IMG/VR virus record: IMGVR_UViG_3300030099_000795
Location: 1 to 37,035 of that record
Source: a virus
Reading direction: 5' to 3' (one strand)
DNA length: 37,035 nucleotides
The position numbers were made by a program, and so were the translations under genes. Below are positions 14,649-23,172 of the stretch, in pieces; within the stretch, counting starts at the first letter, position 1, and every line of letters starts with the position of its first letter. The notes below the pieces were generated by a model. The model was not told where the DNA came from and searched no databases. It was given only the letters and a program-made list of their open reading frames with translations.

Positions 14649-17143
14649 TGAAATTTTATACAAGTGTGCTGCCGTATAAAGGCAAGTTATTAGTTCGTGG
14701 TGTAAATCATGACGGCAGCCACAAAAAGTTCAAAGTAAACTACAAACCATCTTTATTTGTACCTGCTCAAAAAGATACAGGTTACAAAACACTAGATGGT
14801 AGAGATGTAGGTAAAATGACTTTTGAAAGTATATATGAAGCGAAACAATGGATTGACGAGTATAAAGATGTTTCTAATTTTGAATATTTTGGTAATACAA
14901 GATTTCAATATCCATATATTGCAGATGAGTTCCCAGGTAAAGTTGATTGGGATATCAAACAGATAAGATTAATTACAATTGATATTGAATGTGAAAGTGA
15001 AAATGGTTTTCCTGATGTAGATAGGGCAGAAGAACCAATTATTTGTATTACTGTAAAAGATCATGCAAGAAAAAGTATTCTTGTTTTTGGTTGTGGTAAT
15101 TTTGTAAATGATCGTGATGATGTTAGATATATTAGATGTTCAACTGAAAGAGATTTAGTACAAAAGTTTACAGAGTTCTGGACTAGTTATAATCCTGATA
15201 TCGTAACAGGTTGGAATGTAAAGTTCTTTGACATTCCTTATCTTATGAATCGTTTTAAATATCTTATGGGTGATGACTATTTAAATCAGTTTAGTCCTTG
15301 GGGTATTGTAACTTCTAATAGTGCGAGAATAACTGCTAAAGGTTTTAATAAAGAACAAAAGTATTATGATTTATTAGGTGTGTCTGTATTAGATTATCTT
15401 GATCTATATCGTAAACACACATTTGTTAGACAAGAAAGTTATAAATTAGATTATATAGGTGAAGTAGAATTAGGCGAAAAGAAAACTGAAAATCCATATG
15501 ATACTTTCAAAGAGTTTTATCAAAATGATTATCAATTATTTGTAGAATATAATATACAAGATGTTGAACTAGTCGATAAATTAGAGGATAAAATGCAGTT
15601 GATTGCTTTACATTTGACTATGGCTTATGAAGGCAAAGTAAATTATCAAGATGTGTTTGGTCAAGTTCGTATGTGGGATACTATTATATTTAATTATCTC
15701 AAAGAAAAAAAGATAGTTTGTCCTGCAATAATAGAAAATGAAAAGTCTAGTGGTTATGAAGGTGCATATGTAAAAGATCCTATTGTAGGTTTTCATGATT
15801 GGATTTGTAGTTTTGATTTGAATAGTTTGTATCCACATTTAATTATGCAGTATAATATATCGCCTGAAACTATGGTCAATCATAATCCTAATACTTGTTC
15901 AGTAGAAAAGTTTTTAAGTCAAGAGGCAGATTTATCTGATTTAAAAAGTTGTACTATCACACCAAATGGTGCTATGTTCAATACGCTTAAACGAGGTTTC
16001 TTGCCTGAGTTGATGGACAAGTTATACAAAGAACGAGTGATATATAAAAAGAAAATGATAGAAGCAAAAAAGTTGTATCAAGAGACTGGCGATAAAAGAC
16101 TACAAAACGATATTGCAGCTAATCATAATATTCAACTTGCAAGAAAGATTGCTTTGAATAGTGCTTATGGTGCTATTGGTAATCAATACTTTAGATACTT
16201 TGATGTAAGACACGCTGAAGGTATTACGAAGGCAGGTCAACTTGCGATCAGGTGGATTGAGAGAGATGTAAACAAATATTTAAATGACTTGATGAAAACT
16301 AAAAATGTTTCTTATGTTGTTGCCTCTGATACAGATTCTATCTATGTAAAACTAGGTGCAGTTGTAGATAAAATATTTAAAGATAAATCTGACATAAGAA
16401 AGATTGTAAAAGTTCTAGATAAATTTTGTGAAGAAAAATTACAAAAAGAAATTGATCGTAGTTATGATAAACTTGCTAAATATACAAACGCATATGAAAA
16501 TAAAATGGTGATGAAACGAGAAGTAATTGCTAACAAAGGTATATGGACTGCTAAGAAAAGATATATTTTAAATGTATATAATGAAGAAGGTGTTGACATG
16601 AAAGAACCTAAATTAAAAATTATGGGTATTGAGGCAGTCAAGAGTTCAACACCTGCCCCTTGTCGTGTAAAAATTAAAGAAGCATTGAAAGTAATTATGA
16701 ACAAAGATGAAAACGCTTTGATAGAATTTATTGATGAGTTTAGAAATCATTTTAGAAAGTTAAGACCAGAACAAATAGCCTATCCTCGTTCTTGTAATAA
16801 TTTAAAGAAGTATTCATCATCAACTGATATCTATCAAAAGTCAACACCGATTCATGTAAAAGGTGCTTTGTTATATAATAATTTATTGAAGAAGAATAAA
16901 TTAGTTAAGTATGAAGAAATACAAGAGGGTGATAAAATTAAATTTGTAGTTTTAAAAGAGCCTAATCCAATCAGAGAAAAAGTCATATCTTTTCCTGCAA
17001 GACTACCAAAAGAATTTAACTTACATGATTTTATTGACTATGATGAGCAGTTTGATAAATCGTTTTTAGAACCATTACGATTTATTGTAAATGCAATCAA
17101 CTGGAGTTTTGAGAAACAAGCAACACTAGATAACTTTTTTTAG
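14648..17143 (+). CDS. gp43: Family B DNA polymerase gp43
   Basis: This is the 831-residue replicative polymerase. The proofreading exonuclease is shown by DIECE (D112, E114), NVKFFDIPYL and YNIQDVEL. The polymerase motifs are A (SFDLNSLYP, D390), B (ALNSAYGAIGN) and C (SDTDSIY, D561 and D563). The last eight residues, QATLDNFF, form a clamp-binding tail of the PCNA-box type QxxLxxFF, which would bind gp45. It starts at a GTG that overlaps the previous stop; no better ATG is near. The stop is directly followed by a small coiled-coil gene. Confidence 0.96.
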   Translation: MKFYTSVLPYKGKLLVRGVNHDGSHKKFKVNYKPSLFVPAQKDTGYKTLDGRDVGKMTFESIYEAKQWIDEYKDVSNFEYFGNTRFQYPYIADEFPGKVDWDIKQIRLITIDIECESENGFPDVDRAEEPIICITVKDHARKSILVFGCGNFVNDRDDVRYIRCSTERDLVQKFTEFWTSYNPDIVTGWNVKFFDIPYLMNRFKYLMGDDYLNQFSPWGIVTSNSARITAKGFNKEQKYYDLLGVSVLDYLDLYRKHTFVRQESYKLDYIGEVELGEKKTENPYDTFKEFYQNDYQLFVEYNIQDVELVDKLEDKMQLIALHLTMAYEGKVNYQDVFGQVRMWDTIIFNYLKEKKIVCPAIIENEKSSGYEGAYVKDPIVGFHDWICSFDLNSLYPHLIMQYNISPETMVNHNPNTCSVEKFLSQEADLSDLKSCTITPNGAMFNTLKRGFLPELMDKLYKERVIYKKKMIEAKKLYQETGDKRLQNDIAANHNIQLARKIALNSAYGAIGNQYFRYFDVRHAEGITKAGQLAIRWIERDVNKYLNDLMKTKNVSYVVASDTDSIYVKLGAVVDKIFKDKSDIRKIVKVLDKFCEEKLQKEIDRSYDKLAKYTNAYENKMVMKREVIANKGIWTAKKRYILNVYNEEGVDMKEPKLKIMGIEAVKSSTPAPCRVKIKEALKVIMNKDENALIEFIDEFRNHFRKLRPEQIAYPRSCNNLKKYSSSTDIYQKSTPIHVKGALLYNNLLKKNKLVKYEEIQEGDKIKFVVLKEPNPIREKVISFPARLPKEFNLHDFIDYDEQFDKSFLEPLRFIVNAINWSFEKQATLDNFF

Positions 17144-17305
17144 ATGAATAAAGATATAGAACAAATAAAAAAACAATTAGATCAAATGGAAAAAAAGATG
17201 GATGATCTAAATAAAAAATTAGATATACATATCGATAAGATATGGCAAGTGTATGAGGGTCTAAGAAATCCTATCAAGGCTGTATCTAAGATGTTTAAAA
17301 AATGA
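17144..17305 (+). CDS. Small coiled-coil protein
   Basis: This is a 53-residue protein. Its first 35 residues form a heptad-like coiled coil (IEQIKKQLDQMEKKMDDL), ending in a basic IKAVSKMFKK tail. It starts at the first ATG after the gp43 stop and overlaps the next small gene by an ATGA. The function is unknown. The tight packing between two real genes supports it. Confidence 0.6.
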   Translation: MNKDIEQIKKQLDQMEKKMDDLNKKLDIHIDKIWQVYEGLRNPIKAVSKMFKK

Positions 17306-17424
17306 CCGATGAGGAAATAAAAGAATTTATAGAAATGTTTCCTAATTTACCTAATCCAGAACACTATCCCATGTGTTTTGAGTGGTATGTGAAACTATTT
17401 TGGTACTATAAAAATAAAAAGTAA
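17302..17424 (+). CDS. Very small aromatic-rich protein
   Basis: This 40-residue product has the sequence features NLPNPEHYPMCFEWYVKLF and a basic YKNKK tail. It overlaps the previous gene by four bases and ends one base before the methyltransferase ATG. Short NPEHYP-type proteins seem familiar from marine T4-like phages near gp43 and uvsX, but this is recalled, not searched. The function is unknown. Confidence 0.55.
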   Translation: MTDEEIKEFIEMFPNLPNPEHYPMCFEWYVKLFWYYKNKK

Positions 17425-17425
17425 T

Positions 17426-18754
17426 ATGAAAGAAAACGCATTTACACACTATAAACGAGATAATACACTATATAATAGTCTCTTAGCCGCCGCTACAGAC
17501 GGAAAACTACCTGTCTTGACATCATCTATCTTTGAAAAAATGAACGCAGAATATGGGAAAGAGAAAATGAGAACTCACTTGGCAGACTATATCGCAAGTG
17601 AAAGACCAGTATTTCCACTCAAAGAAATTACTGAACAAGATATGAGAACTTCTTTTGCTAATCTCAAAAAATTTGACACTAGTACCATTTGCATACCAAA
17701 TGAACAAGTTGAAAAAGAAGTTTTTGAAAAGTATGATGATTACAAATATTCATATAGCAAATACGGTCTTGGTTTAATAAATGGTGCTAGCACCTTTAAT
17801 GATGTAAGTAATTATTTCATGCAAGACCTAAGACTAGAGTGTAGTAGTTATGGCTTCCGGGCACCTAAAGAAGTTTGGGAGAATGGTGATGCTTATGCCA
17901 TATGGAAATGTCTAGGTCCTATATGGCGAGGTATCAATGGAGTTAAACTTACAAAAGTAAAAGAACTAGATGGTACTGAGACAGAGAAGTTAGTAGGTGG
18001 TGAACTATCAGAAAAAAGTTACATATCAGCATTTAGATTAGGCACATATATCGCAACACAATTTAAACCTGTTGTTGCAAAAGCAATCTATGATATCACA
18101 AATGCTAAAACTGTGTTAGATACAAGTTGTGGTTGGGGTGATAGACTTGCAGGTTTTTTTGCCTCAGACGCTGAAGAATATTATGGTTGTGATCCTAATC
18201 CTAATACATATCAAAGATATCAAGAACAGATATCAAAGTATAATAAACTTCTATCTAAACCTAAAAAGGTTCAGATATGGAGATGTGGTGCTGAAGATTT
18301 GCCATATCATAAACTGCCAAAGATAGATTGTGCGTTTACAAGTCCACCATATTTTTCTACCGAACAATATAATAAAGGTGGTGAACATGAAGAGGATCAA
18401 TCGTGGGCAAAATTTAACGAGTATGATAAATGGCGTGATGATTTTTACTTACCAGTTGCAGAAAAAACCATGAGTGTATCAAAGTTTATGTTTGTAAATA
18501 TTATGGATCCAAAAATACATGGTGTTCGTTATCGTTCTGGTGATGAATTGGTAGACAAATTTCAAGATAAATTTTTAGGTCAGATTGGTATGAGAATCAT
18601 GCAACGACCAAAGTCAGACACATTATTTAAAGATGAAAAAGAGAAGGCTGATTTCATGAACAAAATGTTTATAGAAAATGTTTGGTGTTTTGGACCTAAA
18701 ACAGACCTATTTAAAAATTCAAGAAAGGCAACTTTAGATGAGTTCTTTGCTTGA
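17426..18754 (+). CDS. DNA methyltransferase with clamp-binding tail
   Basis: This 442-residue protein has SAM motif I (DTSCGWGDRLAGF, D232) followed by catalytic motif IV (TSPPYF, S306-PPY309), the gamma-like order of N6-adenine and N4-cytosine methyltransferases. It is related to the protein at 2750. The C-terminus, ATLDEFFA, nearly repeats the polymerase tail ATLDNFF, so it probably docks on the gp45 clamp and methylates DNA as it is copied. The stop lies in the -35 box of the uvsX promoter. Its early coding region also holds a GC-rich hairpin (around 17479-17501) resembling the one near 731. Confidence 0.85.
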   Translation: MKENAFTHYKRDNTLYNSLLAAATDGKLPVLTSSIFEKMNAEYGKEKMRTHLADYIASERPVFPLKEITEQDMRTSFANLKKFDTSTICIPNEQVEKEVFEKYDDYKYSYSKYGLGLINGASTFNDVSNYFMQDLRLECSSYGFRAPKEVWENGDAYAIWKCLGPIWRGINGVKLTKVKELDGTETEKLVGGELSEKSYISAFRLGTYIATQFKPVVAKAIYDITNAKTVLDTSCGWGDRLAGFFASDAEEYYGCDPNPNTYQRYQEQISKYNKLLSKPKKVQIWRCGAEDLPYHKLPKIDCAFTSPPYFSTEQYNKGGEHEEDQSWAKFNEYDKWRDDFYLPVAEKTMSVSKFMFVNIMDPKIHGVRYRSGDELVDKFQDKFLGQIGMRIMQRPKSDTLFKDEKEKADFMNKMFIENVWCFGPKTDLFKNSRKATLDEFFA

Positions 18755-18779
18755 CAAACAATTATATATAGTGTATAAT
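18751..18779 (+). promoter_or_regulatory. Consensus sigma70 promoter of uvsX
   Basis: TTGACA (18751-18756) and TATAAT (18774-18779) are 17 bases apart, a perfect consensus. The -35 box overlaps the stop codon of the methyltransferase (18752-18754). Confidence 0.9.
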
Positions 18780-18808
18780 ATTTCAAACGACAGTAGAGGT
18801 AAAAGATA

Positions 18809-19867
18809 ATGAGTGATTTTTTGAAAGATGTAATTAAAGAAACTGGTAATGAATATGCTAGTTTAGTATCAGATGGTGCGTCAGGTGATGTAACCGATTT
18901 TATTGATACAGGTTCTTATATATTCAATGCGTTATTAGGTGGTGGTATAAACAAAGGTTTGCCATCAAACAAAATAACTGCGATTGCAGGTGAAAGTGCT
19001 ACAGGTAAGACTTTCTTTGTATTAGGTATGTGTAAGAATTTTTTAGATCAGAATCCAGATGGTGGTGTTATATTCTTTGAATCAGAATCAGCAGTTACAA
19101 AAGACATTATAGAAGAAAGAGATATCGATAGTAGTCGTATGGTTATCATGCCAGTTACTACTGTTCAAGAGTTTAGACATCAAGCGATTACAGTATTAGA
19201 TAAGTATATCGCTCAAGATGTATCAGAAAGAAAACCTTTACTACTTGTGTTAGATTCTTTAGGTATGTTATCAACAACTAAAGAAATGGAAGACACACAG
19301 GCAGGTAAAGAAACTAAAGATATGACAAGGGCACAAATAGTAAAAGCAGCCTTTAGAGTATTAACATTGAAATTAGGAAAAGCAAAAGTTCCTCTTATTA
19401 TAACTAACCACACCTATGATGTTGTCGGTAGTATGTTCCCAACAAAAGAAATGGGCGGTGGTTCTGGTCTTAAATATGCGGCTAGTTCTATCGTCTATCT
19501 ATCAAAACGAAAAGAAAAAGATGGCACAGAGATCATAGGTAATATTATTCATTGTAAAAATTACAAATCTAGATTAACAAAAGAAAACAAAGTAGTAGAT
19601 GTTAGATTGACATATGACAAAGGTTTAGATAGATATTATGGTCTATTAGATTTAGCATTGAAACATAATATATTTAAACAAGTATCAACAAGAATAGAAC
19701 TGCCTGATGGCTCAAAAGCATTCGGTAAAACTATTAATAATGATCCTGAAAAATATTTCACAAAAGATATATTAGAAAAGTTAGACGCTGCTTGTTCAAA
19801 AGAATTTAAGTATGGAGATGTAATTGACACCGAAGATACCACAGAAGCACCAGACAACGAATCCTAA
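18809..19867 (+). CDS. uvsX: UvsX RecA-like recombinase
   Basis: This is a 352-residue strand-exchange protein. Walker A is GESATGKT (residues 61-68), Walker B lies in [11 protein letters not shown], and the [12 protein letters not shown] segment fits the DNA-binding loop region. Order and length match UvsX of T4-like phages. It drives recombination-dependent replication and repair. It has a perfect sigma70 promoter and a leader of about 25 bases. The end overlaps the next gene by 44 bases. Confidence 0.95.
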   Translation: MSDFLKDVIKETGNEYASLVSDGASGDVTDFIDTGSYIFNALLGGGINKGLPSNKITAIAGESATGKTFFVLGMCKNFLDQNPDGGVIFFESESAVTKDIIEERDIDSSRMVIMPVTTVQEFRHQAITVLDKYIAQDVSERKPLLLVLDSLGMLSTTKEMEDTQAGKETKDMTRAQIVKAAFRVLTLKLGKAKVPLIITNHTYDVVGSMFPTKEMGGGSGLKYAASSIVYLSKRKEKDGTEIIGNIIHCKNYKSRLTKENKVVDVRLTYDKGLDRYYGLLDLALKHNIFKQVSTRIELPDGSKAFGKTINNDPEKYFTKDILEKLDAACSKEFKYGDVIDTEDTTEAPDNES

Positions 19868-20159
19868 ACAAAACGAGGACTATGTATTTGTAGAGAAACC
19901 TGGAGAGGACTTTACAGCCTTAAAATTAATTAGTGGTCCATATGCAAGTATAGTTTACAAATATGGTAATGTAGGATTTAGACCAGAGAATGAAGCAGTT
20001 GATGGTCAACTTCCTATGGTGTTTGATTATACAGTAATAGAAAATAAAGTAAATGCTGACACAGATAGTCAAGAGTTTATAAATCATATAGGCGATATCT
20101 TGGTTGTATTATTAGATGAACAGTTAAAAGAGAAAAAAGAACTTAATGGAAAGAATTGA
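19824..20159 (+). CDS. Hypothetical protein between uvsX and gp41
   Basis: This is a protein of up to 111 residues. The body has a beta-rich pattern ([31 protein letters not shown]) and a helical C-terminus ([17 protein letters not shown]). The only upstream start is a TTG at 19824, just after an in-frame stop and inside uvsX; there is no in-frame ATG until LPMVFDY. It overlaps gp41 by 14 bases. The family is not recognised. Its place in the operon suggests a recombination or replication accessory role; this is inference. Confidence 0.78.
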   Translation: MTPKIPQKHQTTNPKQNEDYVFVEKPGEDFTALKLISGPYASIVYKYGNVGFRPENEAVDGQLPMVFDYTVIENKVNADTDSQEFINHIGDILVVLLDEQLKEKKELNGKN

Positions 20160-21522
20160 AAGAACAGCACTTCGTAATTTAATTCACAATGAAAAGTATT
20201 GTAGAAAAGTTTTACCTTTTATCAAAGAAGAATATTTTTCTGATAGATTAGAAAAACTATTATTTACAGAAATATATAACTTTGTAAATAAGTATAATAA
20301 TCTCCCTACGAAAGAATCTTTATCCATTGAAATCAATAATAATAAATCTGTAAATGAAGATGAGTATAAAAAAATTACAGATATATTATCTACATTAGAT
20401 CCAGAGCCAGTAAACTTAGATTGGTTAGTTGAGACAACAGAAAAGTTTTGTAAAGATCGATCCATACATAACGCTATTTTATCAGGCATTCAAATCATAG
20501 ATGGTAAAGATAAGACACACACTCCAGAGTATTTACCTGAGTTATTATCGAATGCCCTGGGTGTGTCTTTTGACCAAAAAGTAGGTCATGACTATCTGCA
20601 AGAATCAAAAGAAAGATTTGATTTCTATAAAAAGAAAGAAGAAAGGTTAGAATTAGACCTAGAGTTTTTTAATAAAATTACAAGAGGTGGTATACCAAGT
20701 AAGACTTTGAATATTTGTCTTGCAGGCACTGGTGTAGGTAAAACTATGTTTATGACACACCTTGCTTCGTCTGTATTATTACAAGGCAAGAATGTTCTAT
20801 ATATCACTTTAGAAATGGCTGAAGAACGCATCGCTGAGAGAATAGATGCAAACTTATTGAATGTGGGTATGAGTGATTTAGAAGAATTACCATATCAAAT
20901 GTATGAGACTAAGATTAATAAATTACAAAGTAAAACAACAGGCACATTAATTATCAAAGAATATCCTACTGCTACTGCTCATACAGGTCATTTCAAAAAT
21001 TTAATTAGTGAACTTGCATTAAAAAAATCATTCAAACCAGATATTGTATTTGTAGATTATTTAAATATTTGTGCTTCATCTAGATTTAAATCGGGTGCAA
21101 ATGTGAATAGTTATACTTACATCAAAGCGATTGCTGAAGAACTTAGAGGTCTTGCAGTAGAAAATGATATACCTATTTTTTCTGCAACTCAAACAACAAG
21201 AGGTGGTTATGTAAGTAGTGATGTAGGTCTTGAAGATACATCAGAAAGTTTTGGTCTTCCTGCAACAGCAGACTTTATGTTTGCTTTGATTAGTAGTGAA
21301 GAATTAGAAGAAAAGAATCAGATCATGGTTAAACAATTAAAGAATCGATATAATGATCCAACACTAAACAGAAAATTTATTGTTGGTGTCGATAGATCAA
21401 AAATGCGTTTGTATGATGTAGAGCAAAACGCACAAACAGATTTAGTTGATAGTGGTCAAGAGACCATATCATCTAACGATAAATTTAAAAGGCTGGGTCA
21501 GTTCTCAGATTTTAAAGTATAA
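20146..21522 (+). CDS. gp41: Replicative helicase gp41, DnaB-like
   Basis: This 458-residue protein has a DnaB/RecA-type ATPase core with Walker A GTGVGKT (194-200), Walker B DIVFVDYLN and a SATQTTRGG segment like motif H3. The N-terminal 150 residues are helical, as in gp41. It is the 5'-3' hexameric helicase of the T4-type fork. The start overlaps the previous gene by 14 bases. The gp61 primase is not in this window. Confidence 0.93.
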   Translation: MERIERTALRNLIHNEKYCRKVLPFIKEEYFSDRLEKLLFTEIYNFVNKYNNLPTKESLSIEINNNKSVNEDEYKKITDILSTLDPEPVNLDWLVETTEKFCKDRSIHNAILSGIQIIDGKDKTHTPEYLPELLSNALGVSFDQKVGHDYLQESKERFDFYKKKEERLELDLEFFNKITRGGIPSKTLNICLAGTGVGKTMFMTHLASSVLLQGKNVLYITLEMAEERIAERIDANLLNVGMSDLEELPYQMYETKINKLQSKTTGTLIIKEYPTATAHTGHFKNLISELALKKSFKPDIVFVDYLNICASSRFKSGANVNSYTYIKAIAEELRGLAVENDIPIFSATQTTRGGYVSSDVGLEDTSESFGLPATADFMFALISSEELEEKNQIMVKQLKNRYNDPTLNRKFIVGVDRSKMRLYDVEQNAQTDLVDSGQETISSNDKFKRLGQFSDFKV

Positions 21523-21539
21523 CAACAAAGGAGAAAAAA

Positions 21540-21776
21540 ATGGCAATCAAGTTAAATGATAAATGGTATGATGAAAATAAATTCACACCAGAAATTAAAA
21601 ATGCTATTGTTCAGGTAAACAATTATCAAAAACAAGTTAATAATCTAAAAGCTGACTTGCAAAATTGTAATATAATTATTGCACATCACAGTAACTTTAT
21701 TAAGGAAAATGTACCTGCAGCTGCAGAAATAGATGAACCAAAAGCAGACGAAACAAAAAAACCTGAAGAAAAATAA
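21540..21776 (+). CDS. Small coiled-coil protein with acidic tail
   Basis: This is a 78-residue protein with KWYDENKFTPEIKNAIVQVNN, then a helix (QKQVNNLKADLQNCNIIIAHH) and a low-complexity Glu/Lys/Pro tail. It has an excellent AAGGAG ribosome site after gp41. It resembles the protein at 34227 in size and in helix layout, which may be convergent. The function is unknown. Confidence 0.8.
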   Translation: MAIKLNDKWYDENKFTPEIKNAIVQVNNYQKQVNNLKADLQNCNIIIAHHSNFIKENVPAAAEIDEPKADETKKPEEK

Positions 21777-22020
21777 GGTGAAAAAGAAAGTCGTAAAGAG
21801 AAAGCCTAGAGCTAAGCCTAGTAAATTATCTTACGAATTAAAACTAAGTAAGAGAAATAGAAAGGTGCGTTGGCTTGTTATCGAGAGACCAACTGGTAGT
21901 ATTATTACAGAATCAGAGTTTGAAGATGACGCTAAAAAGATTTGCGATTTTCATAACAAATATAGACAATGGGAACCGAACGGAGGAATAGTTAAGTTTT
22001 TAACATTAGGAAAAATATAA
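21733..22020 (+). CDS. Small basic hypothetical protein
   Basis: This is a protein of up to 95 residues with a very basic N-terminus (KKKVVKRKPRAKPSK) followed by a compact domain (VRWLVIERPTGSIITESEF, KKICDFHNKY). The ATG at 21733 lies 44 bases inside the previous gene; a GTG at 21778, just after that gene's stop, is a plausible alternative. The basic arm suggests nucleic-acid binding; this is inference. It ends one base into the next gene. Confidence 0.75.
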   Translation: MNQKQTKQKNLKKNKVKKKVVKRKPRAKPSKLSYELKLSKRNRKVRWLVIERPTGSIITESEFEDDAKKICDFHNKYRQWEPNGGIVKFLTLGKI

Positions 22021-22349
22021 TGGAAGATATGAACAAACAAAGTAAAAGATTTTATGAAATCATAGATGTGATTAGAAATCTACACGATCAGAAACGCCAT
22101 GACTATGGTGCCAATGAGGACATATTTGCTAACTTTCGATTATCAGAGTTGTCAGGCATACCTGCTTGGCAAGGATCTGTTGTTCGTATGGGCGATAAAT
22201 ATGCAAGAATAAGTAACTTCATCAAAAAAGGTGAGTTTAAATTTAAAGGTGAAAATATAAAAGACACATTGATGGACATGGCGATATATAGTTTGATAAC
22301 TATGATACTCTATGAAGAAGAAGAGGAGAAACATGACGAAAGTAGTTGA
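22020..22349 (+). CDS. DUF1599/Nmad1-like protein
   Basis: This 109-residue protein has KRHDYGANEDIFANF, VVRMGDKYARISNFI and KDTLMDMAIYSLITMILYEE. This pattern is that of the all-helical DUF1599 family, also called nucleotide modification associated domain 1, which has a MazG-like look. Members occur in phages with modified bases or altered nucleotide pools. A second 2OG oxygenase overlaps its end, which fits a nucleotide or base modification pair. The family call is from memory of the motif. Confidence 0.8.
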   Translation: MEDMNKQSKRFYEIIDVIRNLHDQKRHDYGANEDIFANFRLSELSGIPAWQGSVVRMGDKYARISNFIKKGEFKFKGENIKDTLMDMAIYSLITMILYEEEEEKHDESS

Positions 22350-23133
22350 TATGGATAAAATCGTAGAAGGCGATAATTCTACACTAGAGGGAACAGGTGT
22401 TGTTAAATCAGATAGACCTACAACAGTTGACGCAAAAGAATTACCTGAAGGTACCATGATGGAGATAACACAGCCTGGAACAAATAAAAAGTTTACATAT
22501 CCTGCGATGGCGTTAGCAGGTGGTGATTACCATAAGATCATACAAGCGTCTGATGGCTTATTTTCTGATGAAGATGTCAAAAGATATTATGATACTGTTA
22601 TGAAGATGGACTGGCAAGATGGTTGGTACTCATCTGAGAAAATGAAAAAAGAAGCAAAGACACCAGGATATAAACACATTCATTTAGGCGGTAGTGATAC
22701 CAAAGAAACAGATTATGAAATAGAACAAGATTGGGTCAAAGAGATATGGGATAAAGTAGATCCTGAAAATGTAAAATTACTCAGACACTATCTTAATGGT
22801 CATCATGCAAATCAATCAGGTGGTATTCATCTTGATGGTTGGACTGGCGATCAATATACAGTTATCGTTTATCTTACACCAGACTGGACACCAGATGATG
22901 GTGGTTCAATTGAGTTCTGGACACCTAATCTTACAGACGAAATGAGAGCGATGGCAGTTAATACACCATATGGTTTTTCAGGTAGTTCAGAAATGAATAT
23001 CGTTAAATCATACTGGCCAAAACCAGGTAGAGTTGTAGTCTTTGACGCAAGAATACCTCATGTTGCAAGGGCAGTAGAGGGCGATAAATTTAGAGTTTCA
23101 CTAGTATTTAAGTGTAGAAAAGTCAATTATTAA
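22333..23133 (+). CDS. 2OG-Fe(II) oxygenase, prolyl-hydroxylase-like
   Basis: This protein has 266 residues from the ATG at 22333, which follows GAGGAGA. The iron-binding triad is H166-x-D168 (GIHLDGW) and H243 (RIPHVARAV), with R254 (FRVSLVFK) for 2-oxoglutarate. The HLDGW, TVIVYLTPDW and GGSIEFW segments match the prolyl-4-hydroxylase-type subgroup common in marine myophages. It overlaps the DUF1599-like gene by 17 bases. The substrate could be protein, base or sugar; the sequence does not tell. Confidence 0.88.
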   Translation: MTKVVDMDKIVEGDNSTLEGTGVVKSDRPTTVDAKELPEGTMMEITQPGTNKKFTYPAMALAGGDYHKIIQASDGLFSDEDVKRYYDTVMKMDWQDGWYSSEKMKKEAKTPGYKHIHLGGSDTKETDYEIEQDWVKEIWDKVDPENVKLLRHYLNGHHANQSGGIHLDGWTGDQYTVIVYLTPDWTPDDGGSIEFWTPNLTDEMRAMAVNTPYGFSGSSEMNIVKSYWPKPGRVVVFDARIPHVARAVEGDKFRVSLVFKCRKVNY

Positions 23134-23136
23134 CGC

Positions 23137-23165
23137 TTGACAAAACGGTCATATTGTTATATAAA
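23137..23165 (+). promoter_or_regulatory. Sigma70-type promoter overlapping a late box
   Basis: TTGACA (23137-23142) and TATAAA (23160-23165) are 17 bases apart. A T4-type late core TATAAATA occupies 23160-23167. Either would begin near 23172-23173, the A of the ATG, giving a leaderless message. Confidence 0.72.
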
Positions 23166-23167
23166 TA
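23160..23167 (+). promoter_or_regulatory. T4-type late promoter TATAAATA
   Basis: This exact core shares its bases with a sigma70 -10 box, so the gene at 23173 may be read both early and late. Confidence 0.65.
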
Positions 23168-23172
23168 GCAGT

